Below are positions 1-12,340 of a stretch of DNA of 64,000 bases, piece after piece. The notes below the pieces were generated by a model. It was not told the DNA's origin, did not search any database, and saw only the letters and a program-made list of their open reading frames with translations. The stretch is from NCBI GenBank assembly GCA_932521035.1, contig OW051497.1, positions 11,408,001 through 11,472,000 on the forward strand, in the 5' to 3' direction. The position numbers and the translations under genes were made by a program. The number at the start of each line of letters is the position of its first letter. Within the stretch, counting starts at the first letter, position 1. This DNA is from Oscheius dolichura. Taxonomy: Eukaryota; Nematoda; Chromadorea; Rhabditida; Rhabditidae.

Positions 1-876
1 CACATCGAGCTTCGTAGGCTACCATCTCTCTCGACCTCTTGTCTTCAATCGGCTTCTGTTTCTGGTCTTCGCTGTTCGGGGGTGTCAACTGCAAGATGAT
101 ATTACTACAAAGCTCAAAAGACAAGGAGAACTCGGCGTCCCGTAAACCAGGCTTATCGCAACTCGTCTGTCTAGTTGGAGTGGCTCCTGTCTGGCGCCTA
201 TGGGCACCCAAAAGGAAATAGAAGCAGTGGCTCACCTGGCCGAGATACTGTAGTGCAGGTCGAACTTGCTCGCGGGTTGTTCCCCAGGATGAAGGCGGCT
301 GATCCTCATCCAAAAATTGTGCCAATTCCCATATGCAGACCTGCAAATTCGAAAAATAAATATGCTCAACGATTTTTTTTGCAACAAGAGGATCAGAGTG
401 GCGAACGATCCTCACTTGTCGCAGAAAGTGCGTCACAAGTGCGTAATTTGCGCGTAAAGCAAAGAACAACCAACCTCAGTAACGTTGTACTCCTTCGCCC
501 ACGGCTGAAAGTCCCAGCGGTAAGCCCAGGCAGCATGAGCCGTGTCTGCCTCAATGAAGGGGAAATCCTTTCTATCAAAGTTGGACAGATCAGGGAATCT
601 GTGACGAGGTACATCGAACAGAGAAGGCACTAATATTTTCTCTAGCCAGACACTGGAAAGAAAGGAGTGAATAAAAGGAACCCGTTAGAGAGCCTACCGT
701 TTCTTGCTGTAGATGAAGACCTTGTGCGGCTGTCTTTTCTCCTCTTCGGGAGTTAATTGCTTCGGTTCAGGAGGGGCAAAGTCTTGAAGGACACGAGTGC
801 TTCCAATGCCGATCTCCTCCGGGGCAGCATTTCTGTCCGTACGACGAATAAAATCCCGAATACTACGGATGCTCAT
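1..876 (-). CDS. Unrecognised protein, 5' part of a multi-exon gene (runs off the window)
   Basis: Four minus-strand exons can be chained with consistent phase. Exon 1 (876 to about 700) starts MSIRSIRDFIRRTDRNAAPE and ends in KVFIYSKK. A 45-nt intron leads to an exon encoding KILVPSLFDVPRHRFPDL and AWAYRWDFQPWAKEYNVTE (about 658-473). The next exon encodes VCIWELAQFLDEDQPPSSW. A further 45-nt intron leads to an open exon that continues past base 1. The start is chosen because an ATTTTCAG acceptor sits about 26 nt upstream with no coding exon before it, the usual look of a trans-spliced nematode 5' end. The protein is hydrophilic, rich in Trp/Asp/Pro, with no signal peptide or membrane segment in the visible part. 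I do not recognise the family. The coding call rests on open frame, good splice signals and phase agreement. Confidence 0.65.
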
Positions 877-902
877 TATTGCTGAGCTTCATTCACTTAC
901 AC

Positions 903-909
903 CTGAAAA
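903..909 (-). promoter_or_regulatory. Trans-splice-type 3' acceptor before the 876 start codon
   Basis: On the minus strand the sequence reads CTATTTTCAG, then about 26 nt, then ATG at 876. There is no convincing coding exon upstream. A TTTTCAG acceptor close to a start codon is typical of spliced-leader addition in nematodes, although a 5'UTR intron would look the same. Confidence 0.45.
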
Positions 910-3900
910 TAGAGTTGAGTAAAGTGTCTAAATAAAGGCACAGAGATAGAGATACATCGATTAATGTGATTTAGGAAAGCGAAGCATGGCCTGGGCTAAA
1001 AAACAGACCAGGGTCACTTCGCTTTCCCTGACAGCGACTGGGGTACAATAACAAGGAAACCGTTGACCAAAAACATTGATGTAGGCGAAAAATAAAAAGA
1101 TCTCTGTTGTTTATAGGGGAAGAGAGGAGGGGCGGAGAAGGGAGAGGGTGATACTGTTTCGATGCGGGAGGGTCAGACTGGGGAAGACAAAAAGTCTCAA
1201 GGAAACGTCTGATAGTCTTCGTTATTGGTCACTGCAAGGACGAACTGACCAGGCATTGACTAGGGGGACAAGAAGGTCGGAATTGCTTTGATGAGACTAA
1301 ATTGACATTCTAGACATGTAGCCCCATTTGCACAAGTAACGAATAGAAATACTCTTTGTGGGCGGTCGGGTGGGTAATTAGTTCAGTGGCTATGATGTAA
1401 CATCTTTCGGGAAAATGGAAAAAGCTCTGGACTATCGGCAGGTCACAAATCAGCTGCTGCCGTCTGCAGGAAGAAAGCAAGGGAAAGAGGAAGCTGGACC
1501 GATAGATGAAGATGATGCAAAGCGCGTGAGGAAGGGTGCATTTTACGACCACCATGTGCGGAAAAGGTGTGGCTAGCGGAAATTCTCATTTATACGAATT
1601 TCGAAATGTGATGCGCCCCGGTTGGATTTGATCATACGATTTAGTCGGAATGCGCAGACAGTTTCTTCTGGGAGAGAGTCGCTAGCAGCCAGCAGCTGTC
1701 AGTTCAAAAAAAGGCGCAGAGAATGACCGGCAATAATTTCAGGAACGCCCTGGTAGTAGTAGTAACAGCCGCGAGAGAGAGAGAGAGATGTGGATAAGCT
1801 GAAGGCGAGCTTACACCAAAACCTGGAACGGGTCGAGAAAGAGATCAAGAATCTCTTCCTCCTTGACATGTTGCGAAGGGCAGGTTTTCGGAACATTGAA
1901 TGACGAATGAGGGACTTTAAGGTCAAGGAGTCTAAAAAGTTACAACCGGAAGGAGGGGAGGGGCTGCTTATACAAAAGGGTGGAGGGATTCGGAACAGCA
2001 TGACGTTTTCTTCCGTTACAGGTATTTGGAGCACAATGAGTGAAATGCCCTTGGTCTCATAGACCTCTTGTCAGGCAATCGGCTTACGCGTTCACTTCCT
2101 CCCCTCTAGACCGTATAAACAGGTAGATAGGATCCTTTACTACTCTAAATGGTCAAGTATGCGATGTGCATGGTAGTGCCAGACGAAAAATCTGACCTTG
2201 GCTTGGTAGGGGGTAACGCCCGCTGATGAAGGGAGCACCCTACAGCTGACCCGTGTGCGCAACCGTCGGAAAATGCGGGAAATGTTTGCGCGGTGGTTTT
2301 TCACAAAAGGGAACAAATGAAAGGCACGTGGGAGACCGTCAGAACTGACCATATCTGACGAAATTTCTCGTCATTTGGTGATCACCAGGGGGAGTAGCAA
2401 AATATCGGGGCGGGGAGGGGGACCGATGCCGATATGTGATGAACAGCTCGCTTTTAGAGGAACGTGAAGGGCTACGGTAGCCGTCCCCAATGTGCAGAAT
2501 AACGGTTATGATGGGAACTGTCTAATCATAGCAAAAGCCGCAAGCCCGTCTCTAGTTTTTGTTGATGAAAAAGAGATGCTTCTCCTCATGTGATTGTCGG
2601 CTAGACGATATCAGCTAGCTGCGCTGAAAAGCCGCCACAATAAAATAGAAGCATCTTCTATGAGGTGCGATATATTCCAGTTCACATCGTATGGAGAGCC
2701 AAAATGGCCTCTTGGGTGACAGATAGAAAAACCAATAGCGAGAGCTATACCGCCCGACTGAAGAAAAATGAATTGTGCCCCGTTTTTGGTGTCCTGCAAG
2801 TGTTCTTCCTCATTGGTCATGGCGGGACTCCCCAGGGGGATGATCACTTCCCCCTGCCTCTTCTCAGCCTGCTCAATTGAGGGTCCACCCTATTTCACGT
2901 CAGTTTGGGGAATTCCTCTTGACTAGGAGGGATAAAAACAGACAAAAATTAGGACGACTGCGGAGAAAAACAACTGGAATTTAGCAGAGAAGCGTGGGAT
3001 ACGGTGGCTGAATCATCGAATGTGTAGAAAGTGTGAGTCACCTTGTAAACTGGGTCAGATGAGAAATTCCTGTCAGCTCACGGAAACGGCGCTGGCCTCA
3101 GCAGCCATACACATACAAAAAGAAGAGGCATAGACGAACAGCTGGATACCCCGGAGGAATTTGGCCATTTTCTAAAGCAGGCACCGCCGTTCGGGAGGCA
3201 AATTAGGTGTTATTTGTCAAGAGATCCGCAATTTGAGGGGTACGGGGAGGCAAAAGGGCATCTATCCCTCTCCGGGGTACAGTTGTTTCCCTCATAAAAG
3301 AAGGTGGCAAAACATGTCTGCTTCCGGAATAAACGGCTTCCCCTCATGATTCAGGGGACCCCGTGGTGTTTGCAATAGATGACCAGAAGAGGGGGAGCAG
3401 GGGTCACAAGGAGTGGATGCAATTATGAAATCTCTCACCCTCAAAATATTTTGGATGATTTCAGAGAATGTAAAATGTTGGGAAATATGGTGACAAGGGT
3501 GAAAATTTCAGGGGTTCACGAGGGGGCAGCAGCATGGTTAACTAGAGATTTAGTCGAATGTCACAACACACATACGAAGAGTTTCGAATATCGCGCGGGA
3601 ATTGTGCTGTTATTGCGCAGAGGATGCGGGAAGGGGGTAGACAGTCTCAGAGAGGAGGAGACACAAGACAGGCACATGGATAAGTTGACAGGAATAAACA
3701 GCTGATGCTACAAAAAATCAGCTGATAGAATGTGTCTACGCAAAAGGAAACGAAAAGGAGGTGACAGCGGCCGCCGTGCCGAAAAAGAACTGGGCGGTCC
3801 CCGCACACACACACTCCCTCTCTCTCCCCACTACCAACCCCACGCGGGGGGTCACAGCTGATACACAAATATAAGCGGCATGGCGAGATGAGACGGACCA

Positions 3901-6500
3901 CCCTGTGCCAGGCTAAAGTGCGCGGGAGAGGCGAAAAGAGGTCTAGGCGCGAAATGACGCACCCACGTTGAACAGGCACGTGACGGCTGGCTATGACATG
4001 TGTGCCATATGAAAAAGACTGCGCAAGAGTGAGAGGAGGGCGAGATTTCGGTTCTGGTGACCACCCGCATTCCCGGGGGGTAATGGGTTCAACGCGGGTT
4101 TGGCTCTACTCGTTTCCCACACTTAGCGAGCCCTCCTTCAATGTTTAGAAGTAGTGCCTTTGCAGCGTGGCGAGCAATCTTTGAGGAACAAAGTATATAA
4201 AAAGCTGACGCCTCTCTATAGACAGTGCACTCAAAGATGAAACTAGAAAGGCTCCTCGAAGACACATATATTTGAGCAGTTGTCGTAAAGTTTGCGCATA
4301 TGATACTAATCGAAAATCATGTGCTCATCCAGCGCTGAGGAAATGGCTTAATGTTCCCGGATCTTCCAGCCAGTTGAGTCTGTAATGACAGGTAAGGTAC
4401 GCGTGCACTTTCAAGAGCGCAACGGTCTCCTATTTACTTTTCGGTATACACCCACACAACTTTTTGCGAACTGTGGTTTCGGACAATTGCGGCGTATTGA
4501 GAAAAAAGGAGTGACCCCTCCCGTACAGGTTCCAAAGTGTTGCGGATGTGGGGATCCTTCTCATGTATTTCCAGTCTCCCCCTCTCCAACTCATCCCCCA
4601 GCCAGCACATGACATGCTGAAGAGGATTCTGTGTCTGGTCTGCTTACGTGGAGATGACAGCCCTTCCACGTGTAAAAAGAGCCATTTCATTGGTATAAGA
4701 GGAAGCTCTCCGGGCAGAGGCTATTTCAGCAATGGGAGGGGCTCAATACTGAATGAAACCAGGCTACGTTCCCATTTCCGAAATAGGCTCGTTCTAGAAT
4801 TACGACTTATGTTACACTACTACTACTGCTGGTAGAGATGGAGACGAATGCGTTCGCAAAAGAACAAAAAGTGAGAATGTGTGCTTCATAATGTCCTTTG
4901 GCATTTGTCTATTGCAATGCAAATAAAAAGGAATGGCACAAGCAAACAGCCTGTTTTAAGAGAGGACGAGCTAATGACTTCAAGAGCACTGTATATTGTT
5001 CGAAAAGTGCGGACCACCTGCAAAAGAGCGGATGCCCTTCTTCTTTTTCCTTCCCCAAGCACGTGAAAATGGATGACCCATTCATTTAAGCGCAGCGATG
5101 AATAGATAATATGACAAGCGGTCATGTGCCAATTCTGACTGTATAACTGCTATAAAAGTTAGAGGCAGAAAGGAAGGACGAATAAACAAAGAAAGAAAGA
5201 AAGGTATGACTACGTGGCAGGCAGGGCAGGCGAGCTGTCAAATGACTGGAAGCTGTCATTTGCATATTCTTGGAAAAGCGAATGGGTTAGGGCTACGCAG
5301 AGGTGGTGAATTGATCACGTGTCAGATGAAAATTAGCACGGTTACCATTTATAGGAAAAAAAGCGGAAGCGACGGAAACCAGCACCCGGAATGGCCACAG
5401 ATGACAAATTTTGTTGAATATGAGTTCTGTATATATGACGCATGCCCGTAATGTTCTCTATGGGATGACTCTGTACTGTTGTATACACAGTTGTGTCGCC
5501 CACTGGCATACGTCAACGAATTTATAAACGTGATGCTGAGCATCAATAGTTTTGTAGATGGCCCATTGTCCCGAGATTTCCCCCTCACAAAAGTACAATC
5601 AATTGAGAATTTTCCCCCAAATGCATTAGTCAATTCAAAAGCAACGTCTTCTTCTTCTGGAAGAAATTTGAAGCAGGACCTGATAACGGGGAAATGTGTG
5701 GTTTATAGTAAAAACGAAACTTATCAACGAGGTCGCAGAAATTGCTCACGGTTATCAGTGAATCACTGACGTAGAACGTTCTCTCAGCTGACGACAGAGA
5801 GACAAGAGTAGTAGTAGAGGGAGACTGTGCTTGCCTCTTCTACCTTATTTATGAATTGGGTCATGCGCGAGTAGAAGAACACAAGACCCCATAAACAGAC
5901 ATCTGCGGGGGATGGCGCCCCACAAGAGAGGAGGGCGCCATTCTTCCGCCATCACGTCATATATGGCGGTTTGAATCAGGGATTTGGCAACGGGGAAGCG
6001 AACGCAGGTTCAATTGCAAAAAAGCCAGTGACGCCGAAAAATAGAACCTATTGAAGGGGGAATGGGAGGGCAGATATTCGTCTACGGGGGAAGAGAAACA
6101 CGAATGCGACCCACGCTTGAGGACCGACTGTGTTTTGCAGGGACACATATACATGTGACCGCAGTTGGAAAAAACAATACCTCAACTGTTTTCCAGGCAT
6201 TGTTATGAAGGGAGGAAGTAGGCAGAGAAAATTTCATTACGCGCATGGGATTTGTTTGAAAGGGGGTGGATAAAACCGGATGTGTAACGGATTAATGCGA
6301 GACAATGTCACGTAATACAGGGCATTGCTATTTTCGACAGGGTATATGTACACAGTCTGCTATGAAGGATAACGTAAGATTTCTTTTTATTTATCCTAGA
6401 TCCCTCTTTTTAGATCTGGCTGCATTATTTCTTAATATTAATCGCCTTTTCCGTACTGTCTACTGTATTCTACAATCTAAAAGATAATATATCTTTTAAA
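910..6500. other. 5.6-kb interval without a recognisable gene
   Basis: Both strands contain only short open frames with no family signature, no chain of phase-compatible exons and no signal peptide. The sequence is rich in G-runs (for example around 2405-2425), has a GA repeat (about 1773-1789) and an AC repeat (about 3804-3814). TATA-like elements lie near 4194-4203 and 5149-5156. It may be the regulatory region upstream of the gene ending at 876, or hold a noncoding transcript; the sequence alone does not decide. Confidence 0.5.
4194..4203 (+). promoter_or_regulatory. TATA-like element with no recognised gene downstream
   Basis: The motif TATATAAAAA is followed by about 25 nt and a CTATAGACAGTGCACTC stretch that could hold an initiator. 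I found no convincing coding exon within the next kilobase on this strand. It could drive a noncoding RNA or be a chance match. Confidence 0.2.
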
Positions 6501-6529
6501 GAGATTTGGATTAATCCTCAAAATCTATA

Positions 6530-8580
6530 CGAAGAAGCCCACCTTCTAGAGAACACGTGTAAGCTTGTGCTAGCAGAAACAGTCGAACCAAGCCTAGAGG
6601 TGTGCTTGTCCCAGATCGATTACAGTAGTTTAGCCCCACATCGTACACAATAGAAGCGTCTCGTGTGAACAAGAGACGTGGAATATCATTCAACGAAATA
6701 AAGATGGTTCCTTCGCCTGGACTGAAACCGTCTCAAATCTAAGAGACGACTTCAATTGCACTGTAATGGAATTAGGGGGCGGAATACGACCGGATGCATT
6801 GAGTGTCACTATCACCCGGCTCCAGGAGGTGACTTTCCGAAACGTGGTGTACCCTGTTCGTAGATAAGCCAAGAATTACCGACTTTCACTGTGAATGCTG
6901 ATAACTTCGTCATTAATTGTTCCAGCGGAAATGAGACTATCTTTAGCAGGCAGTACATGGGGTTGAAGGACTCGGCTACAGATAAGGTCATAGTAGAAGG
7001 TACGCGGATGGTATACAAGGGCATAAGGGCTGATTAAGGGCGACCACCAGCTCCTCAGGCGGCTATTTTTAATTTTTCAAGACTATCAGTTTCAATTCTG
7101 GGGCTGGACAGTGTCGCCAGATCACAGTTCACCAGACACATGACGAAGACCTCAAATATTATGAAAGACATGGGATTTATTACGTTGAACGGTTACAACA
7201 AGGTCGGCGATAATAGTGCAATCAATCTACTTCCACTTATTGCTGATAGAATGGAACTTGGTATGATTTGTTCTTTTGCCAGGGAGAGTTACTTCCTATT
7301 TTCGTATTAATTCGAAAGCGAAGTTATAGCCAAGTTGTTTTAGCAAAGAGGCACCCATTATTGGATGCTGAAGGCCAGCCAAACAAAAATAGTATTCTCC
7401 CAAGCGATATCCGCCTGAATCCCAACCACATAAAATTTATATGGAAGCGGATGAATAGTAAAGCATCTTCATGACTTCTAAACTGTTTTAGACAGCGTTA
7501 CCCTGTTTAATGATGACATTATGCACCTTTCTCGAGGACTCTTCCACTATCCTGTGGATACCTGGGAACGGGGCTTTGCAGAGCCTCTTACTACTCACTT
7601 CTATCGTCCGTTTTACATCAGTCTCTACAAAGTAGCGTATTGGAATATGTTGGTAAACTAGTTCAGGAACTAAAAAATAAGTGGAAGTTATGCCATGATG
7701 GAAGAATTCTCCCCGAGGAGTATTTAGACACTTGGAAGAGATTTATAGACTTTTACTCTAATAAGAGGGCTTTCTCATTTAATTTTATAGCAAGGTGGAG
7801 AATTTATCTATCTATACAGTAGATATCTTGTAGTATTACCCACGATAACCCAAGTGATTTGGAATTTCTTGACGATCCCATTGCTGACCGTTTAGCGAGC
7901 CTGAGAGTAAGATTTCTAGACCATGACAACTATTTCTCCAGGATGCAGGCGCTCTAGAAAACACGGTACTTATTCTCATGGGAGATCATGGTAACCGCGT
8001 CTGGCCAACAAGAAGTCTCTTCGGAGGGAAAATTGGTAAACAATTAAAATTCAACTGAAATACTTTATCAGAGGAACGTCAGCCCTTGATGTCAATTTAT
8101 TTACCACCAGGATTCCGAAAAGCGTTCCCAGAAATCGCGCATATTTTCAAAAACAATGCTAACAGGATAACAAAGTGGGTTCCGTATCATGTGATAAATC
8201 TCTTCTAGTAATTTTGACATATACGAGACGCTTTTGGATATTATTGAAGGGAAACTTGGGCAAAGAACAGCCGAAAGAGGTAACGGTTGGTCTTCTATAG
8301 GAAAAATTTGTAGGGATCAGTCTTTTCAAACCTATTCCTCTTGATAGGAGCTGTATAGAGAATCACGTCCCCTTGGAATACTGTCTCTGCATGGAGGAGA
8401 CCAAAGAGGGTATGACAATCTAGTTAGAGGACGTTTTTAGATTTTTCTCGTCTCTTGCCTAAACTACAGAACGCTCTCATAGAGCATTTAAAGGACAATA
8501 CTTGCTTGGAGCTCCCAACTCTGAGCTGTAATTCAAAAGTGATAGAATTAAGTATTTTAGCACGATTAAGATGTTTAGAT
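6530..8580 (+). pseudogene. DUF229 (sulfatase-like) gene remnant
   Basis: Collinear blocks match the nematode DUF229 family, which adopts an alkaline-phosphatase/sulfatase fold. They are SILGLDSVARSQFTRHM (about 7090-7140), LNGYNKVGDNSAINLLPLI (about 7182-7238), FLEDSS (about 7536), HFYRPFYISLYK in a different frame, LENTVLILMGDHGNR (about 7955-8002, the metal-site DHG motif), QPLMSIYLPPGFRKAFPEI (about 8080-8140) and NFDIYETLLDIIEGK (about 8210-8250). The reading frame is broken. There is an in-frame TAA near 7034, between the N-terminal block and LGLDSVAR. The FLEDS and HFYRPF blocks lie in different frames without an obvious intron. Some shifts could be unrecognised introns, but the TAA has no usable splice sites around it. 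The gene lies tail-to-tail with the GT92 gene. Confidence 0.62.
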
Positions 8581-8941
8581 TGAACCTTATTTGCCGAACC
8601 AGTTAGTCATAGCAGGAATGCGTAGTAGAAGCAATAATTGGAAGGAAGAAATCAACAAGAAACAGAGAATTCCCGATGTAAGCTGTCCTATCATTTTTAA
8701 ACAGTACTTTTCAGTCAATTTACCTCTATACAATGTGTAAAGTTAGGAATAATGACTACGAATCTGTGCAGCTGACAGCACAGTTCCGTTTTCTTCGGGA
8801 GTCGGAAAGGATCTCACTTCTCATTGATCCCCTGGTAATTTCCCTTAGCCGTTGTTCTAGCAAAAAGTTTGTTTTAACATATTGTGACTGTATAAATAAC
8901 AATAATAAAACAATTACACCGTATGAGAAGTATACCCGTCT

Positions 8942-10523
8942 TCAAAGGTTCAAATATTTCACGACGAGATTATAGTTTTCTAGCAGCTCTTTTCCGTAGA
9001 TATCAGCTATCCGTGTTGTCGTCTTTCCCATTCCTCTCTTCTTATAATGAAACAATTTTAAATCGGCTACATCACCGTGGGGGCTTGTGTAGTCGTCTTG
9101 GATGACCCTACTCGTATGATGAATACCCTAAAGAATAATTTTCTTTAGTATTCTTTTAAATGCTTCACCTGCTCAAATACCATTTCAGGTCGTAGAACGC
9201 ATTTGGTAAAGGTAGGATCAGGTTTCGCCGGATGTTCCACAGCTTCCAAGGTAATCAAGCTGCCGGTTTGACTAATCTCATGTTTTATGAAGGTACGGGT
9301 AACTTACTTTCCATTTAGACTCATATACTGGGTGGGGACACGAAGAGATCCCACTTTATCTTTCAACTTCTTCTTTAGAACGGATAAAACGTTCACTTCC
9401 TCAGTAGGCACAAGGTACTCGTCTATATCATGGAAGACCACATATTTTGCTGCCCCCGTGTGCCTCACCAGACAGTCTAAAATGTTTCAATATCCTGTGC
9501 ACTTGCAGGTGCAAGGAGAAGGAGCAAGGTAGATCCTTATCTCTTATCTGTCGATAAATTTTGGAAATAAAAGTGTCCAGGAGGAAGATAACAGCCTACC
9601 TGTAATGACGGCTAATTGCCCGTGGTACCAGATCTTTGAAAATTTATCTGGCAGTTGGAATACGATTTCTTGGAGAAGACTGAAAAGGGTTTGAAGCGAT
9701 CGGAACGGTGGCTGACCCCAGATGGGAATAATAGTCTATCGTTTTTCGGAGATCATATTTTAGTCGTTTGCCGTCAGTATACATTGTCACTTTTTCAACT
9801 CCAAGAAGCCGGTTCAATTCCATGAACTGTAAAAGATAATATTCTCAAAAACGGGTTGAAAAATTGTACCTCAGCAAAGTTCTTGCCAGAATATTTCTCT
9901 CCAAACAGAACTGGAACACATAGCCCATAATCAAAAGAGAAATCCATCGATCCCCGTTCATCTTCAATAGTATAAGTAATGGGAACCGGGACCCATTGCG
10001 GTTCACTCTCTTCTGTAACCTAAAAAACATGTACTCATGAGCAACAACAATGTTTACGTCGACAGTGGTGAAATGACCTTCCCCCTTTGGTATTTCACAA
10101 TTTGCATAGTACACTCCGTAGAACATGTTATGATTTTCAGAGAATTCATAGGATTTTGCAGGCACTTCTGTTCCACTCGGGAAACGACAATGGAACCGGA
10201 GATTTTTAGTGGCGATGACTAGAAAGCGAGCCGAGGGTTTGCCCATATTTCCTAAACAATTGTGGCACCGCTGGGCAAAGACCCACCATCGCGATTATCT
10301 CTCATTCCAAATACCACCTGAGAAGATTCTGATAATTTCGTAAGGATAACTTTATCTGGAGGTAGGTATTTGCCATATCTTATGCCTCTACTTCGAAACC
10401 GAAGCCTAAAATAGACGAAAGGCGTCAAAATTAGGTAGAAACTAACCTATCGGTACTAAATAAGCATAAAAGACAAAATACGAGAAGAAAAATAGCGAGA
10501 AAATGTTTGAGGTGCCAGCGCAT
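8942..10523 (-). CDS. Glycosyltransferase family 92 (DUF23) type II membrane protein
   Basis: The start at 10523 gives MRWHLKHFLAIFLLVFCLLC, a short basic stretch then one membrane segment, the signal-anchor expected of Golgi GT92 enzymes. Later exons carry NLRFHCRFPSG, FSFDYGLCVPVLFGEKYSG, FMELNRLLGVEKVTMY, VVFHDIDEYLVPTEE (the DxD-containing hallmark), KCVLRPEMVFEQ and GIHHTSRVIQDDY, and end in HYKKRGMGK and a TGA at 8942-8944. This block order is characteristic of GT92, which in C. elegans includes the galactosyltransferase GALT-1 and many paralogues. Introns are short and phase-compatible (for example a 47-nt intron between SESSQ and RCHNCLG). The gene appears intact. Acceptor substrate cannot be inferred. 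A conserved ER/Golgi N-glycan or glycolipid galactosylation role is family knowledge. Confidence 0.85.
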
Positions 10524-11150
10524 GTTGCTTATCAGGCTGACTGCACAAAGATACGTGGCTCCACAGACCAATCTAAACAAACCTAGGGACGGTTTAGTCC
10601 ACTGGGCAGAGGTGTTCCCGGTAAACAGCTCCCTTTTGCGTGTTGTTGTTATTTTCGCCAGTATCCTTATTCTGGCAAGTGTTGTCTGACAGGAACATTC
10701 GGAAGTGCTAATGACTATCATCCAATCTCTGGACGGTTCGGGTAGGTCCATCAGGCTTTGCATTTACACCAAACAGTAAACACTCCTTTTCTGCGTGTTA
10801 TTGTTATTTTCGGCAGCACGTTTCATTATTCCTTCCATACTCAAATGCTGCTGTATGCAACGTATGCAACGTTCTCTTTTCGGAGCGTTCATGATCGCCA
10901 AGCGGAAATATTAAGATGGTTTGCGCATTCAACAAATGCCAGTTTCAAGGAGCCTTATTTCAGAGTGCCAGATATAGTTTTCGATTGTTTATCCGTGAAA
11001 AACTGTATCGGACTGAAAGATAGGACTAAACAGTATTTGAGACGATAGTTGGGCAAATCTTTATTACTGACGGCAGTTTCGTCAGGCAAATCAAAGCTAA
11101 TTAGCTAGGGACCTCTAGACATTACTCGGGAACGCTCTCGTATATAGAGA
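10524..11150. other. Intergenic region upstream of GT92, with an imperfect direct repeat
   Basis: No gene is supported here. Two imperfect copies of a motif containing CCCTTTTGCGTGTTGTTGTTATTTTCG lie near 10628 and 10785. An open frame at 10758-11048 on the plus strand has no family signature or splice context. The last part (about 11020-11100) is shared with 16100-16200. Confidence 0.4.
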
Positions 11151-12340
11151 TACATCAATGTGAATTAGTTAGATGTGGTAAAGCATGAAGAGTGCCATTC
11201 ATCGCTTTCTGGAAGCCGTTTCTGATGGCAGTCATTTGCTCCACTGTGGTCCTACGCATTTCAACAAGCTTCTGCTCAACGAATGCATGCACTTCTTTGG
11301 TGACTTGCTCCATGTTGGCTTCCATCCCTGGTAGTTTATCCTAAAAAGTGTTAGAAGTTTATCTTTGTCTTCACTACCTTAGCGTCTTCTCTGTTGAGTA
11401 TAATCACTGCGGACGAGTCTATTTGCGGCAGAACATATCTGTAGTCAAGTTGTCTACCGGGTATGTTAGAATCTTACTTTTTCGACACCTCAATGTAGAC
11501 GTTAGCTGCTCTGGCTACGACCCCAAAATAACAGGCAGCCTAGACAGTCTACTAGTTGATCGGGGGAAGGAACAGACAATTCTTTCTTTACAGCGTGGAG
11601 AAAAAGGCAATATTGTATGAATTTATTGAGAAGATTTAATGTTAGTAAAAAGAGAATCACATGGGCAAACGAATTTATTAAAAGCAAAACGTCGCCAAAA
11701 TAAAAGTATTAGGTTATTATGTTACATTTCAGTTGGAGACTTTTCAACCACGAGAAGATTTCCTTGTCCTGCTCCAGGGATCTCTTCTTTCTGCCAGCCA
11801 GGTTCAGAGCCTTGATAGCCCCGAGTGTGGCTCCTGGATTGTTTGGATCTTGGAGGTTTAGCGCCATCTACAAATCGGGTAACTATGTGCCGGACTTCTT
11901 ACCTGAACTACTGGCTGTTCCTTTGCACTGGTCCAAGCGTTGCCAAGGTTTTTGTAATCAGTAGAGATGGTAATATTCATCGATCTGAAAGAGTATCGTG
12001 CAGACAAGGTGTCTACTTACCCATCCGGAGAATGACCGGCCGCCTGAACTTGTTCAACAGTTCCAAGGTTCTTTTCAAGGTTTTGGACATAACTGTTAAC
12101 CTAAATTATATTGTTACCTTCATGAGAAAGAATATCAACCTGAGTAAAAGCGTCAGATAACTTTAACAAGTATTGGCGATACTTTGACGTGTCTTGGAGC
12201 GATGGTTGGAGTCTGGTCAATATTGTTTCTAAAAACTATTGATACCTGTTCAGTATTTCCGCAATTTGTCCAAGTTCGAATTGTCTCTGTCGCTGATCGT
12301 TTTCCAGATTTGCTTTCTGTGCCATATTCTGTTGGAAAGA
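11041..12340. repeat. Mosaic segmental duplication
   Basis: Bases about 11041-11517 nearly match 16138-16556, and bases about 11519-12340 nearly match 20804-21625. The two blocks are contiguous here but 4.2 kb apart in the other location. The junction lies at GGCTACGACCCCAAAATAAC. Identity is very high up to about 12340 and then falls to paralogue level. This is the structure expected if the 16.1-21.6 kb segment was copied with an internal deletion. A misassembly could also produce it. Confidence 0.8.
11155..11517 (-). pseudogene. 3' fragment of a type A array gene
   Basis: Only the last two to three exons of a type A gene are present, almost identical to 16223-16548 in the copy at 16197-18226. 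They encode a YVLPQIDSS-type exon and the last exon containing MEANMEQVTKEVHAF and a terminal LHALPHL. At about 11517 the similarity to the A gene stops abruptly. The sequence then switches to one matching 20802 onward, so upstream exons are missing. It is a truncated duplicate, probably not functional on its own. Confidence 0.75.

Noticed and set aside
3379-3705. Plus-strand open frame of 108 codons in the gene-free interval
   Set aside because: Low-information composition, no homologous motif and no neighbouring exons.
10758-11048. Plus-strand open frame of 96 codons upstream of GT92
   Set aside because: No family signature, no splice context and a position in the likely GT92 promoter.
11719-12160. 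Plus-strand open frames repeated identically at 20998-21439
   Set aside because: They are antisense to B-gene exons. They are identical only because the DNA block is duplicated.
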